This document shows positions 8,933-17,923 of a stretch of 47,836 nucleotides of DNA, piece by piece. The stretch is from a bacterium (GTDB taxonomy: Bacteria > Chloroflexota > Dormibacteria > Aeolococcales > Aeolococcaceae), in contig JAJZLL010000028.1 of NCBI GenBank assembly GCA_021803465.1, forward strand, positions 1-47,836, given 5' to 3'. Position numbers and translations under genes: made by a program. A model generated the notes under the pieces. The model saw only the letters and a list, made by a program, of their open reading frames with translations. It had not been told where the DNA came from and did no database searches. The first letter of the stretch is position 1, and every line of letters begins with the position of its first letter.

Positions 8933-9868
8933 ATGGATCGGACTGCTGCTGGTGTGCAACGTCGTCGAATGGGCAAGACCAGATTCGAGGTGTATCCACT
9001 CTGTCTTGGTGGGAATGTCTTTGGTCGGGAAGGTCGCACGGATGAGGCAGCCGCCTGGGAGATTCTGGACAGGTTTTTCGAGGCGGGCGGCAACTGCATT
9101 GACACGGCGGACATCTACGCTGATGGTGCATCGGAGGAGATCATTGGGAAGTGGATGGCAGCACGTCACAATCGTGAGGACATTGTCATCGCAACGAAAG
9201 TGGGTTTCCATGGTGGACTTTCGCCAGAGAACATCCGCCAGGCACTTGAGGGCTCATTGAGACGGCTTGGAGTTGACAGCATCGACCTGTACTATGCCCA
9301 TACGGATGACAAGAGCGTTCCCCTGGTTGATGTCGTACGAACGTTCGATGCCCTTGTGCAGGAAGGAATGGTTGCAGTGCTTGGCGCATCAAACTACTCG
9401 GTGGAACGGCTTGATCAGGCGCTCATGCTTGCACGGAGCGAAGGGCTCCATGAGTTTCAGGTCATCCAGCCACACTACAACCTTGTGCACCGGACAGAGT
9501 ATGAGGGTCTGCTTGCCGACCTGGCAGTGCGCGAGGAGATCGCAGTGTTTCCCTACTATGGTCTCGCAAGTGGCTTTCTCACAGGGAAGTACCGGAAGGG
9601 AGCAACAGTGGAAAGCACCCGTGCTGGGACAGCATGGAAGTATCTCGATTCCCGGGGAGAGCGCATTCTTGCTGCTCTCGATCGCGTTGCGGAAGAGCAG
9701 CATGCCACAGTGGCCCAGGTTGCTCTGGCATGGCTCGCAGCCATGCCAGGCATCACAGCTCCCATTGCAAGCGCTCGCACCCTCGGGCAGCTCGAGGAAC
9801 TTCTTCCCATGGCGGACCTTGTCCTCAGCCAGGAGGAGATGGCATTGCTCAGTGCAGCATCGTCATAG
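8933..9868 (+). CDS. Aldo/keto reductase
   Basis: A cytoplasmic NADPH-dependent oxidoreductase of about 311 aa with a TIM barrel. Tetrad candidates are all present: Asp and Tyr in IDTADIYADGASEEIIG, Lys in IVIATKVGFHG, and His in DLYYAHTDD. LGASNYS, VIQPHYNLVHR and the C-terminal cofactor region PIASARTLGQLEEL are typical. It resembles the YghZ/Tas-like AKR branch acting on small aldehydes or ketones; the substrate is unknown. The ATG at 8933 has GGGGAG 5 bp upstream, so the longer N-terminal extension from 8900 is less likely. Confidence 0.9.
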   Translation: MDRTAAGVQRRRMGKTRFEVYPLCLGGNVFGREGRTDEAAAWEILDRFFEAGGNCIDTADIYADGASEEIIGKWMAARHNREDIVIATKVGFHGGLSPENIRQALEGSLRRLGVDSIDLYYAHTDDKSVPLVDVVRTFDALVQEGMVAVLGASNYSVERLDQALMLARSEGLHEFQVIQPHYNLVHRTEYEGLLADLAVREEIAVFPYYGLASGFLTGKYRKGATVESTRAGTAWKYLDSRGERILAALDRVAEEQHATVAQVALAWLAAMPGITAPIASARTLGQLEELLPMADLVLSQEEMALLSAASS

Positions 9869-9985
9869 CGCATCCCCTGAAGTCGCGAAGATGCAACATC
9901 CCTGAGGAAGTCCTTCACAATTCCCATTCCCTGGTCCATGATAGGGAAGGGTCACTCGGAATCAGGATGACTGGAGGGCGGGCCG

Positions 9986-10255
9986 TTGCCAGAAGACAAA
10001 AGGGACCGGCGCTGGTATCAGCTCAGCGTGGTTGTATCGTTTATTGCCATTGCAAGCACAGCACTGACGATTGTTGGTGCGAGAATCGGGTATCCACTCA
10101 GCTTCCTCTTCACGATGATGGGCATCGCAGCTCTCACACTGCCGAAGTGGGACAGGAAGCAGGAGCGTGGACAGATCATTGCTGTGAATCTCGTTGCACT
10201 CTGCATCGAGTCCCTCATTCTCTACTTTGGGTTGACACTGTCAGGAGCAGCGTAG
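9986..10255 (+). CDS. Small membrane protein of unknown function (TTG start)
   Basis: An 89-aa protein with a basic N-terminus (MPEDKRDRRW) and about three hydrophobic segments (residues 12-30, 34-52 and 66-85). No domain is recognised. The start is a TTG at 9986, supported by a strong GGAGGG 7 bp upstream; no in-frame ATG fits better. It stands alone between the reductase and the convergent dtd gene. A real gene is likely, but the function is unknown. Confidence 0.6.
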   Translation: MPEDKRDRRWYQLSVVVSFIAIASTALTIVGARIGYPLSFLFTMMGIAALTLPKWDRKQERGQIIAVNLVALCIESLILYFGLTLSGAA

Positions 10256-10259
10256 GACG

Positions 10260-10727
10260 CTAGCCTGCATCCGCAGGCCATGGTGGCTCATCATGCGAGA
10301 GAACGATGGTCACAGGACCATCGTTGAGAAGGGAAACCTCCATGTGCGCTCCGAACTGTCCTGTGGCAGCATGGATGCCAAGCTCTGTGAGTGCCTGGAC
10401 AAACGCCTCGTAGAGGGGAATGCTCTCCCCGGGAGGCGCTGCATTGAGAAAGGAGGGCCTGTGGCCCTTGTGGGTGTCCGCATAGAGGGTGAACTGACTG
10501 ATGACAAGCGCCTCACCGCCTGCATCACGGAGTGAGAGGTTCATCTTGCCTGCAGCATCGGGGAAGATGCGGAGCGTTGCTATGCGGGATGCAAGGTGTG
10601 CTGCAGTGTCCGCAGTATCACCATGTCCAATGCCGAGAAGGATGAGGAGACCCTGTTCCACTGCACCTACAGTTTCTCCCTCCACACGTACAGAGGCATG
10701 ACCGACACGCTGGATGACAGCTCGCAT
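10260..10727 (-). CDS. dtd: D-aminoacyl-tRNA deacylase
   Basis: A translation proofreading enzyme that hydrolyses D-amino acids (and glycine) from mischarged tRNAs. The 155-aa length is near the 145-150 standard. Both DTD signatures are present: SQFTLYAD (SQFTL motif, about residues 78-85) and NDGPVT (NxGPxT-type motif, about residues 132-137). The N-terminus [17 protein letters not shown] is canonical. GGAG lies 9 bp before the ATG. It starts 16 bp after the stop of the glycosidase gene, so the two are probably co-transcribed. Confidence 0.95.
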   Translation of the reverse strand: MRAVIQRVGHASVRVEGETVGAVEQGLLILLGIGHGDTADTAAHLASRIATLRIFPDAAGKMNLSLRDAGGEALVISQFTLYADTHKGHRPSFLNAAPPGESIPLYEAFVQALTELGIHAATGQFGAHMEVSLLNDGPVTIVLSHDEPPWPADAG

Positions 10728-10743
10728 GGGAGGGAACTCCTTT

Positions 10744-11928
10744 CTATGGGGTGTGCTGTGGGGTGGATATCATCCTGAGGGCAACGTAGGAAAGCGCAGT
10801 CCACGATTGGGGAACAGCACCATGGCCAGCACCAGTGATGGGGTTCCAGTACTCCGCGAAGTGGCTGTGGAGTGCACCACGGCACAGGAGTTCCGTGAGC
10901 TGCACTGCCTGCTCTTCACGTCCATGCTCAATGGCAGCGCAGATGAGGAGGAATGTGAGTTGTGGCCATGCGGGTCCACGCCAGTACTGGTCAGGATCGA
11001 AGTGGTCCTCGCCGAGGTGTGCACCTGCAGGACCGAATGGCGTGCCATAGCCCGAAGGGTCGAGGATGTCATGGAAGACTCTGTCGATCCTGTCGTCATT
11101 GCCACAGATGAGTACAGGAAGGAGACTGTCGAGAGTTCGGGACTGGCTTCCTGGATCTCCATGCGGTGTGCAGTCTGTCCATGTGTGGAGCTGCTCATCG
11201 TACTGAAGATCGATGCGTGCAGCAAGGGCGTTGGCCTGGGTGAGCAGATGGGCATCATGGAGGGTGAGTGCAGCATGCATGGCATTCCATGCGACAAGCG
11301 CATTGAAGCCGATGGAGCATACAGCAAAGACTGGTGACGAGACTGCGAAATCGTTCACAAGATGGAGTGCTTTCACCATGTCCTGCTTCCGCACATTCCA
11401 CTCTTCCTTCACAAACGGCTGAGGCTCCCAGTCATTCCATCGGAGGGAATCATCACAGCCGGTTTCCCACGGGTGTACGGATGCGAGGAGTCCTGTGGAT
11501 GTCATCCTTGTCCGGAACAGGTAAGAGAAAGCACTGAGAACAGCACGCTTCACATCAAGCGGGATGGGATGGTTGTTCCGTATGAGAGTTGCAAGTGCGA
11601 AGCCGTAGAGGGGGGGCTGAGTGATGGTGGAGTGGCCAGGAATGCCCCACTGCTCGATCGCTGCATCAGGGTCTCCCCAGTACGTCATGTGGGGAATGGC
11701 GCCAGAGTTCAGCTGGGTGCTGAGAAGAGTCTCCAGCTCCTGCGAGCTGCGGGGATCCTCGATGGCTTCCCAAATGAGGGAATGGAAGCCAGAGTCCCAC
11801 AACCACTGCCAAGGATACACGGTGGAATTGGGGGCAGTGAAGTGGTAGGTGTCATTCCACTGCATGTTCATGACACTCCGGGCAGACTCTTCCAGCCGGG
11901 GAGCATTCTCTTCAAGAAACGGTGTCAT
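10744..11928 (-). CDS. GH63/MGH1-like glycoside hydrolase
   Basis: A 394-aa inverting-type (alpha/alpha)6-barrel glycosidase, cytoplasmic since no signal peptide is seen. Diagnostic stretches are [18 protein letters not shown], where the Trp-Asp-Ser-Gly-Phe-His group forms a substrate pocket and likely carries the general acid Asp, then [25 protein letters not shown] and [21 protein letters not shown] near the C-terminus with the probable catalytic Glu. Relatives hydrolyse glucosyl- or mannosylglycerate and short alpha-glucosides. That could mean turnover of a compatible solute or oligosaccharide here, but this is inference. It is divergent from the asparaginase gene and upstream of dtd in a likely two-gene operon. 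Confidence 0.8.
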   Translation of the reverse strand: MTPFLEENAPRLEESARSVMNMQWNDTYHFTAPNSTVYPWQWLWDSGFHSLIWEAIEDPRSSQELETLLSTQLNSGAIPHMTYWGDPDAAIEQWGIPGHSTITQPPLYGFALATLIRNNHPIPLDVKRAVLSAFSYLFRTRMTSTGLLASVHPWETGCDDSLRWNDWEPQPFVKEEWNVRKQDMVKALHLVNDFAVSSPVFAVCSIGFNALVAWNAMHAALTLHDAHLLTQANALAARIDLQYDEQLHTWTDCTPHGDPGSQSRTLDSLLPVLICGNDDRIDRVFHDILDPSGYGTPFGPAGAHLGEDHFDPDQYWRGPAWPQLTFLLICAAIEHGREEQAVQLTELLCRGALHSHFAEYWNPITGAGHGAVPQSWTALSYVALRMISTPQHTP

Positions 11929-11991
11929 GGATAGATGCTACCGTAGCACGAGAGGAACACAGGTGGCTCAGTCTGGGCTCAAGGAGGGGAC

Positions 11992-12933
11992 ATGATCATC
12001 TTCGGCAGTGCGAACGCTCTTCCGGGTCTCGATGCAGGGTGGGAGAGGATTGAACGGGGTGATTCCGCGATGGATGCAGTCGAAACTGCTGTCCGCATCA
12101 TTGAGGACAATCTCGAGGATCATACTGTTGGCTCTTCAGGACTCGCGAATGTGCTCGGGGAAGTTGAGCTCGATGCATCGATCATGGATGGCACCACGAG
12201 GGCGACTGGAGCCATTGGAGCACTCCACGGATATGCGCATCCCATCTCAGTTGCCCGTGCTCTCATGACTGCACTTCCCCATGTGATGCTTGTCGGAGCA
12301 GGAGCCGATGCGTTTGCCCATGAGATCGGAGCCGAGAAGAGGGATCTTGCGACAGCCGCATCACGGGAGCTCTGGGAGGCACGGTTCCGCGCACTCGCAG
12401 TGGAGCATCCTGAGCCTGGCAAGGCAGTTGCTGCAACGAATGCGCTTCTCACCTATGCTCATGCTGCAGGCACTGTGAATGTGATTGCAGTGGATGCGCG
12501 GGGGCATGTCGCCTCAGCAGTCAGCACGAGCGGATGGCCATGGAAGTATCCTGGACGGCTTGGGGACACGCCTGTCATTGGTGCAGGGAACTATGCGGAT
12601 GGCAGACATGGCGCAGCTGCATGCACAGGATTTGGCGAACTCTCCATACGGGGTGTGACTGCATATTCCGTTGTCAGGAACATGCATGATGGCACTGATG
12701 TGCTTGAGGCGTGCAGACTGGCCATCCTGGATCTTGCTCCCATGGCGGATCCTGCGATTGACAATCTGACAATGAGCATTGTCGCATGCTCCCGTTCTGG
12801 AGAGGTTGCTGCAGTGTCCACCATTCCCGGTGCTGAGTATGCTGTCAGGGAAGAGGGTATGGACAGGGCTGCGTGCCGCCCACGTCTCCATGTACCGTTC
12901 CATTCTGGGGAAATGGCGAATGGGCAGGGCTGA
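11992..12933 (+). CDS. Asparaginase/glycosylasparaginase-type Ntn hydrolase
   Basis: A 313-aa member of the isoaspartyl peptidase/glycosylasparaginase family. These precursors self-cleave before a Thr that becomes the N-terminal nucleophile. The probable nucleophile is the Thr in HAAGTVNVIAVDARG, followed by the substrate-pocket stretches STSGWPWKYPGRLGDTPVIGAG and ACTGFGE. The N-terminal half shows ALPGLDAGWERIERGDSAMDAVE and SSGLANVLGEVELDASIMDG, as in the family. Likely substrates are L-asparagine, isoaspartyl dipeptides or GlcNAc-Asn. The His-Asp-Thr seen before the nucleophile in glycosylasparaginases is replaced by Ala-Gly-Thr, so the subtype is uncertain. A GGAGGGG precedes the ATG. 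Confidence 0.85.
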   Translation: MIIFGSANALPGLDAGWERIERGDSAMDAVETAVRIIEDNLEDHTVGSSGLANVLGEVELDASIMDGTTRATGAIGALHGYAHPISVARALMTALPHVMLVGAGADAFAHEIGAEKRDLATAASRELWEARFRALAVEHPEPGKAVAATNALLTYAHAAGTVNVIAVDARGHVASAVSTSGWPWKYPGRLGDTPVIGAGNYADGRHGAAACTGFGELSIRGVTAYSVVRNMHDGTDVLEACRLAILDLAPMADPAIDNLTMSIVACSRSGEVAAVSTIPGAEYAVREEGMDRAACRPRLHVPFHSGEMANGQG

Positions 12934-12961
12934 ATCAGTGTGGATGCTTTAGCATTAGGGC

Positions 12962-13666
12962 ATGGCCTGGTTCAAGAAAAGCAAAGACGCACCCGCTCCT
13001 CAAGAGGAGCCTGAGGAGGAACCCCAAATTCTCGTGATTGAGGGGGACCGTCCCTGCAGCGAGATTGGCTGTGCTGCCACAAATGGGGCTCCATGCTCGT
13101 ACAGGGATCGGCGTGGACATGCATGTCCCACTGCGTGGTGTCCTGAACATCAGGCTGTTGTGAACGGGCAGTGCTACTGCCGTCGCCATGCGAATACGCT
13201 CGATGCTGTCGGGACAGCGACAGAGCAGGGGTTTGGACTTCCTGATGTGACCAATCGCGTCCCCACACTTGTCCGCTGGATAGGACTCCATATAGACGAG
13301 TCGGTGCATCTCCTGCTCGAGTCACTCCGGCAGAAGCACGAGCGGTATTCGCGGATTGCTGTCCATCCTGTGAGAAAGGTCGATGGCAAGATCCGCTGGG
13401 AGACGACATGGCAGCTCTACGACCATACTGGTCCTGTCCTCAAGGTCATAGTCGAAGTCAACGAGACGGATCCGACTCTTGTCGTTGTGCGTGTGGGACA
13501 GCAGAGTGTCTACAGCGAGATTCCTCCGTGGATCATGCACCGTGAACGGCATGAGGATGTCGATCCCGAGATCGATGCCCGTGAACGGGAAGTGTTCTAC
13601 CACTACATGCTCGAGGCTGTCTACAGCGAGGTCATGGCGCAGCGCAGTGAGCAGCAGCCCCTGTAG
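12962..13666 (+). CDS. Novel zinc-site protein, copy 1 (paralogue at 37415-38056)
   Basis: A 234-aa protein I do not recognise. An acidic, proline-rich N-terminus (residues 9-21) is followed by a Cys/His module: C32-x4-C37-x7-C45-x9-C55-x4-C60-x2-H63-x9-C73-x2-H76. Eight ligands suggest two zinc sites, a little like a cross-brace (B-box or RING-style) finger. The rest is mixed: LPDVTNRVPTLVRWI, then a TTWQLYDHTGP strand region, then PPWIMHRERHED and a helical tail, EREVFYHYMLEAVYSEV. The same spacing and the tail recur in a second gene 24 kb away. It is cytoplasmic (no signal). The context (asparaginase upstream, GGDEF protein downstream) gives no clear role. Confidence 0.75.
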   Translation: MAWFKKSKDAPAPQEEPEEEPQILVIEGDRPCSEIGCAATNGAPCSYRDRRGHACPTAWCPEHQAVVNGQCYCRRHANTLDAVGTATEQGFGLPDVTNRVPTLVRWIGLHIDESVHLLLESLRQKHERYSRIAVHPVRKVDGKIRWETTWQLYDHTGPVLKVIVEVNETDPTLVVVRVGQQSVYSEIPPWIMHRERHEDVDPEIDAREREVFYHYMLEAVYSEVMAQRSEQQPL

Positions 13667-13728
13667 CAGGGAGCATCCTGTGAACATCCATCGACAGCTG
13701 TGGCAATGTGCGGTAGCATGCAAGTGAA

Positions 13729-14883
13729 ATGTCCCAAAAGCCCATGACACCTGACCATCTGGAGCATCATCTCCAGCGCGCTACCATCGTTCCCCTCATT
13801 GGACTGAGCATCAGTGCAGTCATCACCGTGTTTGTCCTTCTTGCTGGTGCGCTTTCGCAGTTGAGTTCTGTCCAGACGCAGATTCGTGGATATGCGTGGA
13901 TCATCATTGCTGCAGTGTGCATCATCTGGGGCATTGCCATCCTCTGGTCAATCATCCGTGCCCGGAAGATGAGGGACGAGGTCGTCATCCCAATCAGGAA
14001 GCTTTCCAGTGCACTGAGAAAGACTGAGCTCAGTTCCAACGCGAAAGGAGTGACCACGGAGCCGACATCCATCCAGGAGCTGCTCGAGCTGTACCAGGCG
14101 GTTGGCGGAATCATCAGGGAGCTTGCAACTGTGAGACAGCTCAACCAGCGCCTTGCGGAAGCGAATGAGAGCAAGGAGGATGTTGCTGTCGAGGTTGCAA
14201 AGAGGCAGATTGAATCCGAGCGGGAGAGTCTTACTGATGCGCTCACCCAGGTGAGCAACAGGCGGAGCCTCGAGCGTGACCTTCCACTCGCCATGGAGAA
14301 TGCGGACAAGAGTGGCGTGGAACTGTGTTTCGCCATGTGCGACATAGACCACTTCAAGCACTTCAATGACACGTACGGACACCAGACAGGTGACGAGGTG
14401 CTTGCCCACTTCGCTGAAATCCTTCGTGAGGGATTCAGGGGATCTGACCATGTGTACCGTTATGGTGGCGAGGAGTTTGGTGTCATTCTTCGGAAGGCCA
14501 CACTCGAACAGGCACATGCTGCATGTGATCGCATCCGTGAGCAGGTTGCTCAGTCATTCAAGGAGAGGGACCTTGCTGTGACAGCATCGTTTGGTGTTGC
14601 CATGTATGCTGCCGGGATTCCCACCCCAGAAGCGCTTGTGTCCCATGCGGACAAGGCGCTCTATGAAGCGAAGGAGAATGGCCGCAACAGGGTGGAAATG
14701 TACATTCCTGGGGAGAATGGCAATCCTGAGGATGAGCGTGCATCAGAGCCAGTTCAGGAAGCTTCAGGCAGTACAGATGGCGCCTCTCCAGTCAATGCTC
14801 AGGAAACACCTTCCGAATCTGACTCAGCAGTCCTTTCTGAGACGGGCGAACTTCCTGTACAGAAGCCTGCCACGGATGACTGA
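13729..14883 (+). CDS. Membrane diguanylate cyclase (GGDEF)
   Basis: A 384-aa cyclase predicted to make the second messenger c-di-GMP. Two transmembrane helices (about residues 19-42 and 56-76) border a very short external loop, so it is not a large periplasmic sensor. A helical linker (about 85-165) leads to the GGDEF domain (about 166-330). The active-site motif is GGEEF (246-250) in YRYGGEEFGV. An allosteric I-site RxxD (RGSD, 237-240) lies exactly five residues before it, so product inhibition is likely. The catalytic core is intact (DIDHFKHFNDTYGH). An acidic, Ser/Pro-rich tail of about 55 residues follows. It is convergent with the repeat protein gene. Confidence 0.93.
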   Translation: MSQKPMTPDHLEHHLQRATIVPLIGLSISAVITVFVLLAGALSQLSSVQTQIRGYAWIIIAAVCIIWGIAILWSIIRARKMRDEVVIPIRKLSSALRKTELSSNAKGVTTEPTSIQELLELYQAVGGIIRELATVRQLNQRLAEANESKEDVAVEVAKRQIESERESLTDALTQVSNRRSLERDLPLAMENADKSGVELCFAMCDIDHFKHFNDTYGHQTGDEVLAHFAEILREGFRGSDHVYRYGGEEFGVILRKATLEQAHAACDRIREQVAQSFKERDLAVTASFGVAMYAAGIPTPEALVSHADKALYEAKENGRNRVEMYIPGENGNPEDERASEPVQEASGSTDGASPVNAQETPSESDSAVLSETGELPVQKPATDD

Positions 14884-14915
14884 AGTGCATCTGCCTGGGA
14901 CAGGAGTCATCACCA

Positions 14916-16148
14916 TCATGGACCACTCGCAATCGTGACTGTCCACGTGGAGGTGTAGGTTCCAGCATAGGCGTCGCCTGGGACTGCAACAGCAATATTC
15001 AGCACGATGGATGCTGGACCCTCTCCTGTAGCTGACTGTGCGTTGAACACGCTCACTGCAGGGGGAGGAGTTGCGCCAGCAGGAACAGTTATGGGATAGG
15101 TGTCGGAGTTCGTGGGAAGTGAGCAGTAGCCTGCTGTTGGGGAGGCGGAGCTGACGCCAGTCACTGTTGCTGCAGTTGAGGGGAGAGCATGCCCAGCCCC
15201 ATCAGTGAGCGGAGAGGATGTAAGACTCATTTTCCAGCCAGCACCTGTGCCTGATTCATCATCGGGAACGAATGACATCTGCGCAGTGGCGTTCTGGGTA
15301 CTGCCATTCAATGTGATGGAAGAGAACGCTGTGGACCCAGGATTCGTGAGGCTCAAGCTTCCTCCAGCGCACACCATCGTTACCTTCTCAATGAGCGTCT
15401 GGTCATACGATGAGGCTGCAGTGTATTTGCCAGCAGTCATGCAGAAGGATGTCGACATGCAGGATATGGCGGACAGGTCATTGTTCTGTGTCGGCGATGT
15501 GTTCTGCACAGTGCCTGACAGCCAGTTTGAGACCGACCACTCTTCCACGAGCGTCTGGTCCCCACCCGCAGCAGCATAATCGCCTGCTGCAACACAGAAG
15601 GTGGTGGAAGAGCAGCTCACGCTTGCGAGCACGTTGTTGGCTGAGCTGCTTGCATCGATAGTGGTCTGCACACTCCATGAGCTGCCGTTCCATGCCTCTG
15701 CAAGTGTCTGCTCATACCCACTGACTGTGGCATACCCGACTGCCTCGCATGAGGCTGCTGCTGCGCACGACACGGATGAGAGGACGTTCGTCTGGCCAGT
15801 TCCGACATTCGGACTTCCCACGATGGACCATGCAGTCCCATTCCACTCCTCAGTAAGTGTCTGCTCCACAGTGCCATTGTTGTATGAGCCAACTGCGATG
15901 CACTGGCTGCCACTCGTGCAGCTTACCCCGTAAAGATCATTGTTCTCTGTTGAGCTCGTGTTGGGGCTTGGGAGAATGCTCCAGCTTCCACCGCTGTACT
16001 CCTCGATGAGTGTCTGGTCATAGGTGCCAGTATTGGCGTATCCCACTGCGAAGCATTGAGATGCACTCAGGCAGCTCACGCTTTCCAGCTCGTTGTTGTA
16101 GGACGTGTTCTGGTCGGGTGAGTTGAGCCAATCCAGGACTGAACCGTT
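14916..16148 (-). pseudogene. Cys-pair repeat surface protein, 3' part after an in-frame amber stop
   Basis: This stretch continues, in the same frame, the gene at 16149-17663; only the TAG at 16149-16151 separates them. It supplies the end of repeat 9 and repeats 10-14 of the pattern L-x2-VSC-x5-C-x-AVG followed by W-N-G-x2-W. A C-terminal domain of about 150 residues then follows, with VPDDESGTGAGWKMSLTSSP and TYTSTWTVTIASGP. It is reminiscent of WxL-type cell-wall-binding domains. If translation ends at the amber codon this anchoring part is lost. A GTG at 16079 could restart translation, but it is simply the Val of a repeat and lacks a signal peptide. Confidence 0.75.
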
Positions 16149-17663
16149 CTAGTACGCAGTGAATGTCTGTTTGGCCGATGTGGAGAGGTAGCGGTGGCCT
16201 ACAACGAAACAGAAGCTCGCAGTCGGGCAGCTTACGGAGAGCAGTGCAGTGCTGTACCCTGTCCAGAATACTGATGTCCCAGGATCGTACAGGCTCCATG
16301 TGGAGCCATTCCATAGTTGCGCTGTTGGTGCATTCCAGTTGTACTGGGAGTCGTTGCCAACGGACAGGCAGAATGAGGTGCTTGCACAACTGACACTCTT
16401 CAGGTCATTTGATACGGTGAGGGGCGAAGTTGCTGCTGCATCGAGGCTCCAGCTTGTTCCATTCCACTGCACTGCGAGGGGAGCGCTCGAATACGCATAT
16501 TCGACATTCGGATAGTACTCTCCTACAGCCATGCAGAAGCTTGCGCCTGTGCAGCTTATGCCAGCGAGGATGTTTTCATCGGATGTTGGCGACTGTGCTG
16601 GAACAGTGTCTGTGGACCAGGAAGTGCCATTCCACGTGGCGACATTGGGCGCGGGATAGCTGGAGTTGCTTCCAGTGGTGCCCGCCACCTTGCAGAGGGA
16701 GGCGCTTGCGCAGCTTACTGAAGCAAGGTAGTCGTTGGCAGTACCAGGACTCGTTGCTGCGAGGTTTGTCCATGTGGCGCCATTCCATGATTCAGCGAGA
16801 TTGAACACGTTCGTACTCTGGTAGTTTCCAGCAGCAACGCAGTACGTTGCACTGGTGCAGGACACACCACCGAGAGTCTGGTAGGTGCTGGGGTTGCTTG
16901 GATACGAGAGTGTCCATGATGATCCACTCCAGATGAGAGCGAGGGTGTCAGTGTTGGATGCGTTGAGGTAGCTCCCTGCTGCCATACAGAACGATGACGT
17001 TGTGCAGGCAACTGCCCTGAGGCTGTTGGCTGCACTTGTTCCAGCATCCGGGGTAGCCACAATTGTCCAGCTTGTGCCACCCCACTGCTCAACGAGATTC
17101 TGGCTGTATGAAGAGGGAGCGAAATATCCTGCAGCAATGCAGAACGTAGTCGCTGTGCAGCTCACTCCTTTCAGCTCATTGCTCTGCGTTGCGCTTGAAT
17201 TGGCAGATGCAACGATGGACCATGCAGTCCCATTCCACTGCTCGATGAGGGTCTGGTTGACAGTCCCAGTGTAGTAGTACCCTACAGCGACGCAGAAGCT
17301 CGTTCCTGTGCAGCTTACTGACTCCAGAACACTGGTGTTCGCAGTGCTGGGACTTGGCACGGTGGTGAGTGACCATGCAGTGCCATTCCAGTCCTGGGCA
17401 TCCGGCTGAGTGATGCCCGTCTGGGTCTTGAACCCGCCAACTGTCATGCAGAAGGTGCTACCGACGCAGGAAATCCCATTGGGAGTGTCATTGATCTGCT
17501 TGGCGTTGGATGATGCGACAATGGCTCCCTGAAGCGTTCCTGCATCCACTGGGACAGCCTGGAGCACAGCAGAGCCGAGCAGTGATGCTGTCAGCAGCAG
17601 GGCAGTACTCCACTGCAAGAAGCGCAATCGCATTGGGGTCAACAGGTGGACATGCATGTCCAT
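16149..17663 (-). CDS. Cys-pair repeat (beta-propeller-like) secreted protein, 5' part ending at amber codon
   Basis: 504 aa read before TAG. The N-terminus has a Sec signal peptide (LRFLQWSTALLLTASLLGSAVLQA), so the product is exported. Nine repeats of about 50 residues follow; each carries a Cys pair (SC...FC, probably a disulfide), a small AVG/AAG turn and a W-N-G-x2-W element. Counting the part beyond the stop there are 14 repeats, fitting two seven-bladed propellers. The amber replaces a Trp of the WNG motif, a one-base change from TGG. The start is uncertain: Met at 17663, or a Met 10 codons later, which would leave the palindrome at 17647-17662 in the leader. The ligand is unknown. Confidence 0.75.
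   Translation of the reverse strand: MDMHVHLLTPMRLRFLQWSTALLLTASLLGSAVLQAVPVDAGTLQGAIVASSNAKQINDTPNGISCVGSTFCMTVGGFKTQTGITQPDAQDWNGTAWSLTTVPSPSTANTSVLESVSCTGTSFCVAVGYYYTGTVNQTLIEQWNGTAWSIVASANSSATQSNELKGVSCTATTFCIAAGYFAPSSYSQNLVEQWGGTSWTIVATPDAGTSAANSLRAVACTTSSFCMAAGSYLNASNTDTLALIWSGSSWTLSYPSNPSTYQTLGGVSCTSATYCVAAGNYQSTNVFNLAESWNGATWTNLAATSPGTANDYLASVSCASASLCKVAGTTGSNSSYPAPNVATWNGTSWSTDTVPAQSPTSDENILAGISCTGASFCMAVGEYYPNVEYAYSSAPLAVQWNGTSWSLDAAATSPLTVSNDLKSVSCASTSFCLSVGNDSQYNWNAPTAQLWNGSTWSLYDPGTSVFWTGYSTALLSVSCPTASFCFVVGHRYLSTSAKQTFTAY
17647..17662. promoter_or_regulatory. 16-bp perfect palindrome at the 5' end of the repeat-protein gene
   Basis: TGGACATGCATGTCCA is fully self-complementary and lies at the proposed start of the surface-protein gene. 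If translation starts at 17633 it would be in the 5' leader, where an operator could sit. Its 14-bp core also occurs at 13115-13128 inside another gene, so a codon-driven coincidence is possible. Confidence 0.3.
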
Positions 17664-17834
17664 TTCATTATTCGATTGTGAGAGGCAAGATACGCTGTTG
17701 ATATCGCATTGTCATGTTCCTGTCACGGAGTGCGAGTTTCAATCGTACATGCCAGCTTTGTAACGTCATCCCAGTCAAACCAGGATGCGGCGTGTATCAG
17801 GCCAATGGAATTTCGATACACTATCATCTGTTGC

Positions 17835-17907
17835 GCCGAGGTAGCTCAGTTGGTAGAGCACAGGTCTGAAAAACCTGGTGTCGACAGTTCGATCCTGTCC
17901 CTCGGCA
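17835..17907 (+). tRNA. tRNA-Phe (anticodon GAA)
   Basis: An intact cloverleaf: acceptor GCCGAGG/CCTCGGC, D-arm GCTCAGTTGGTAGAGC, anticodon stem CAGGT/ACCTG with loop CTGAAAA (anticodon GAA), T-arm with GTTCGATCC, and discriminator A at 17907. CCA is not encoded (CAC follows), unlike the tRNA-Val gene. Its 3' half is the left attachment site of an integrated element. Confidence 0.95.
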
Positions 17908-17914
17908 CACTCGA
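17867..17914 (+). repeat. attL: left 48-bp direct repeat overlapping tRNA-Phe 3' half
   Basis: Identical over 48 bp to 22987-23034, from the anticodon loop to 7 bp past the tRNA end. The base before the repeat and the base after it differ between copies. A tRNA 3'-half duplication is the classic footprint of tyrosine-recombinase integration. Confidence 0.9.
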
Positions 17915-17923
17915 ATGCTGGTC

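Noticed and set aside
14916-17663. CRISPR or DNA tandem repeat array in the repeat-protein gene
   Set aside because: Repetition is at protein level with diverged DNA, about 150 bp per unit, and no fixed short repeat with spacers.
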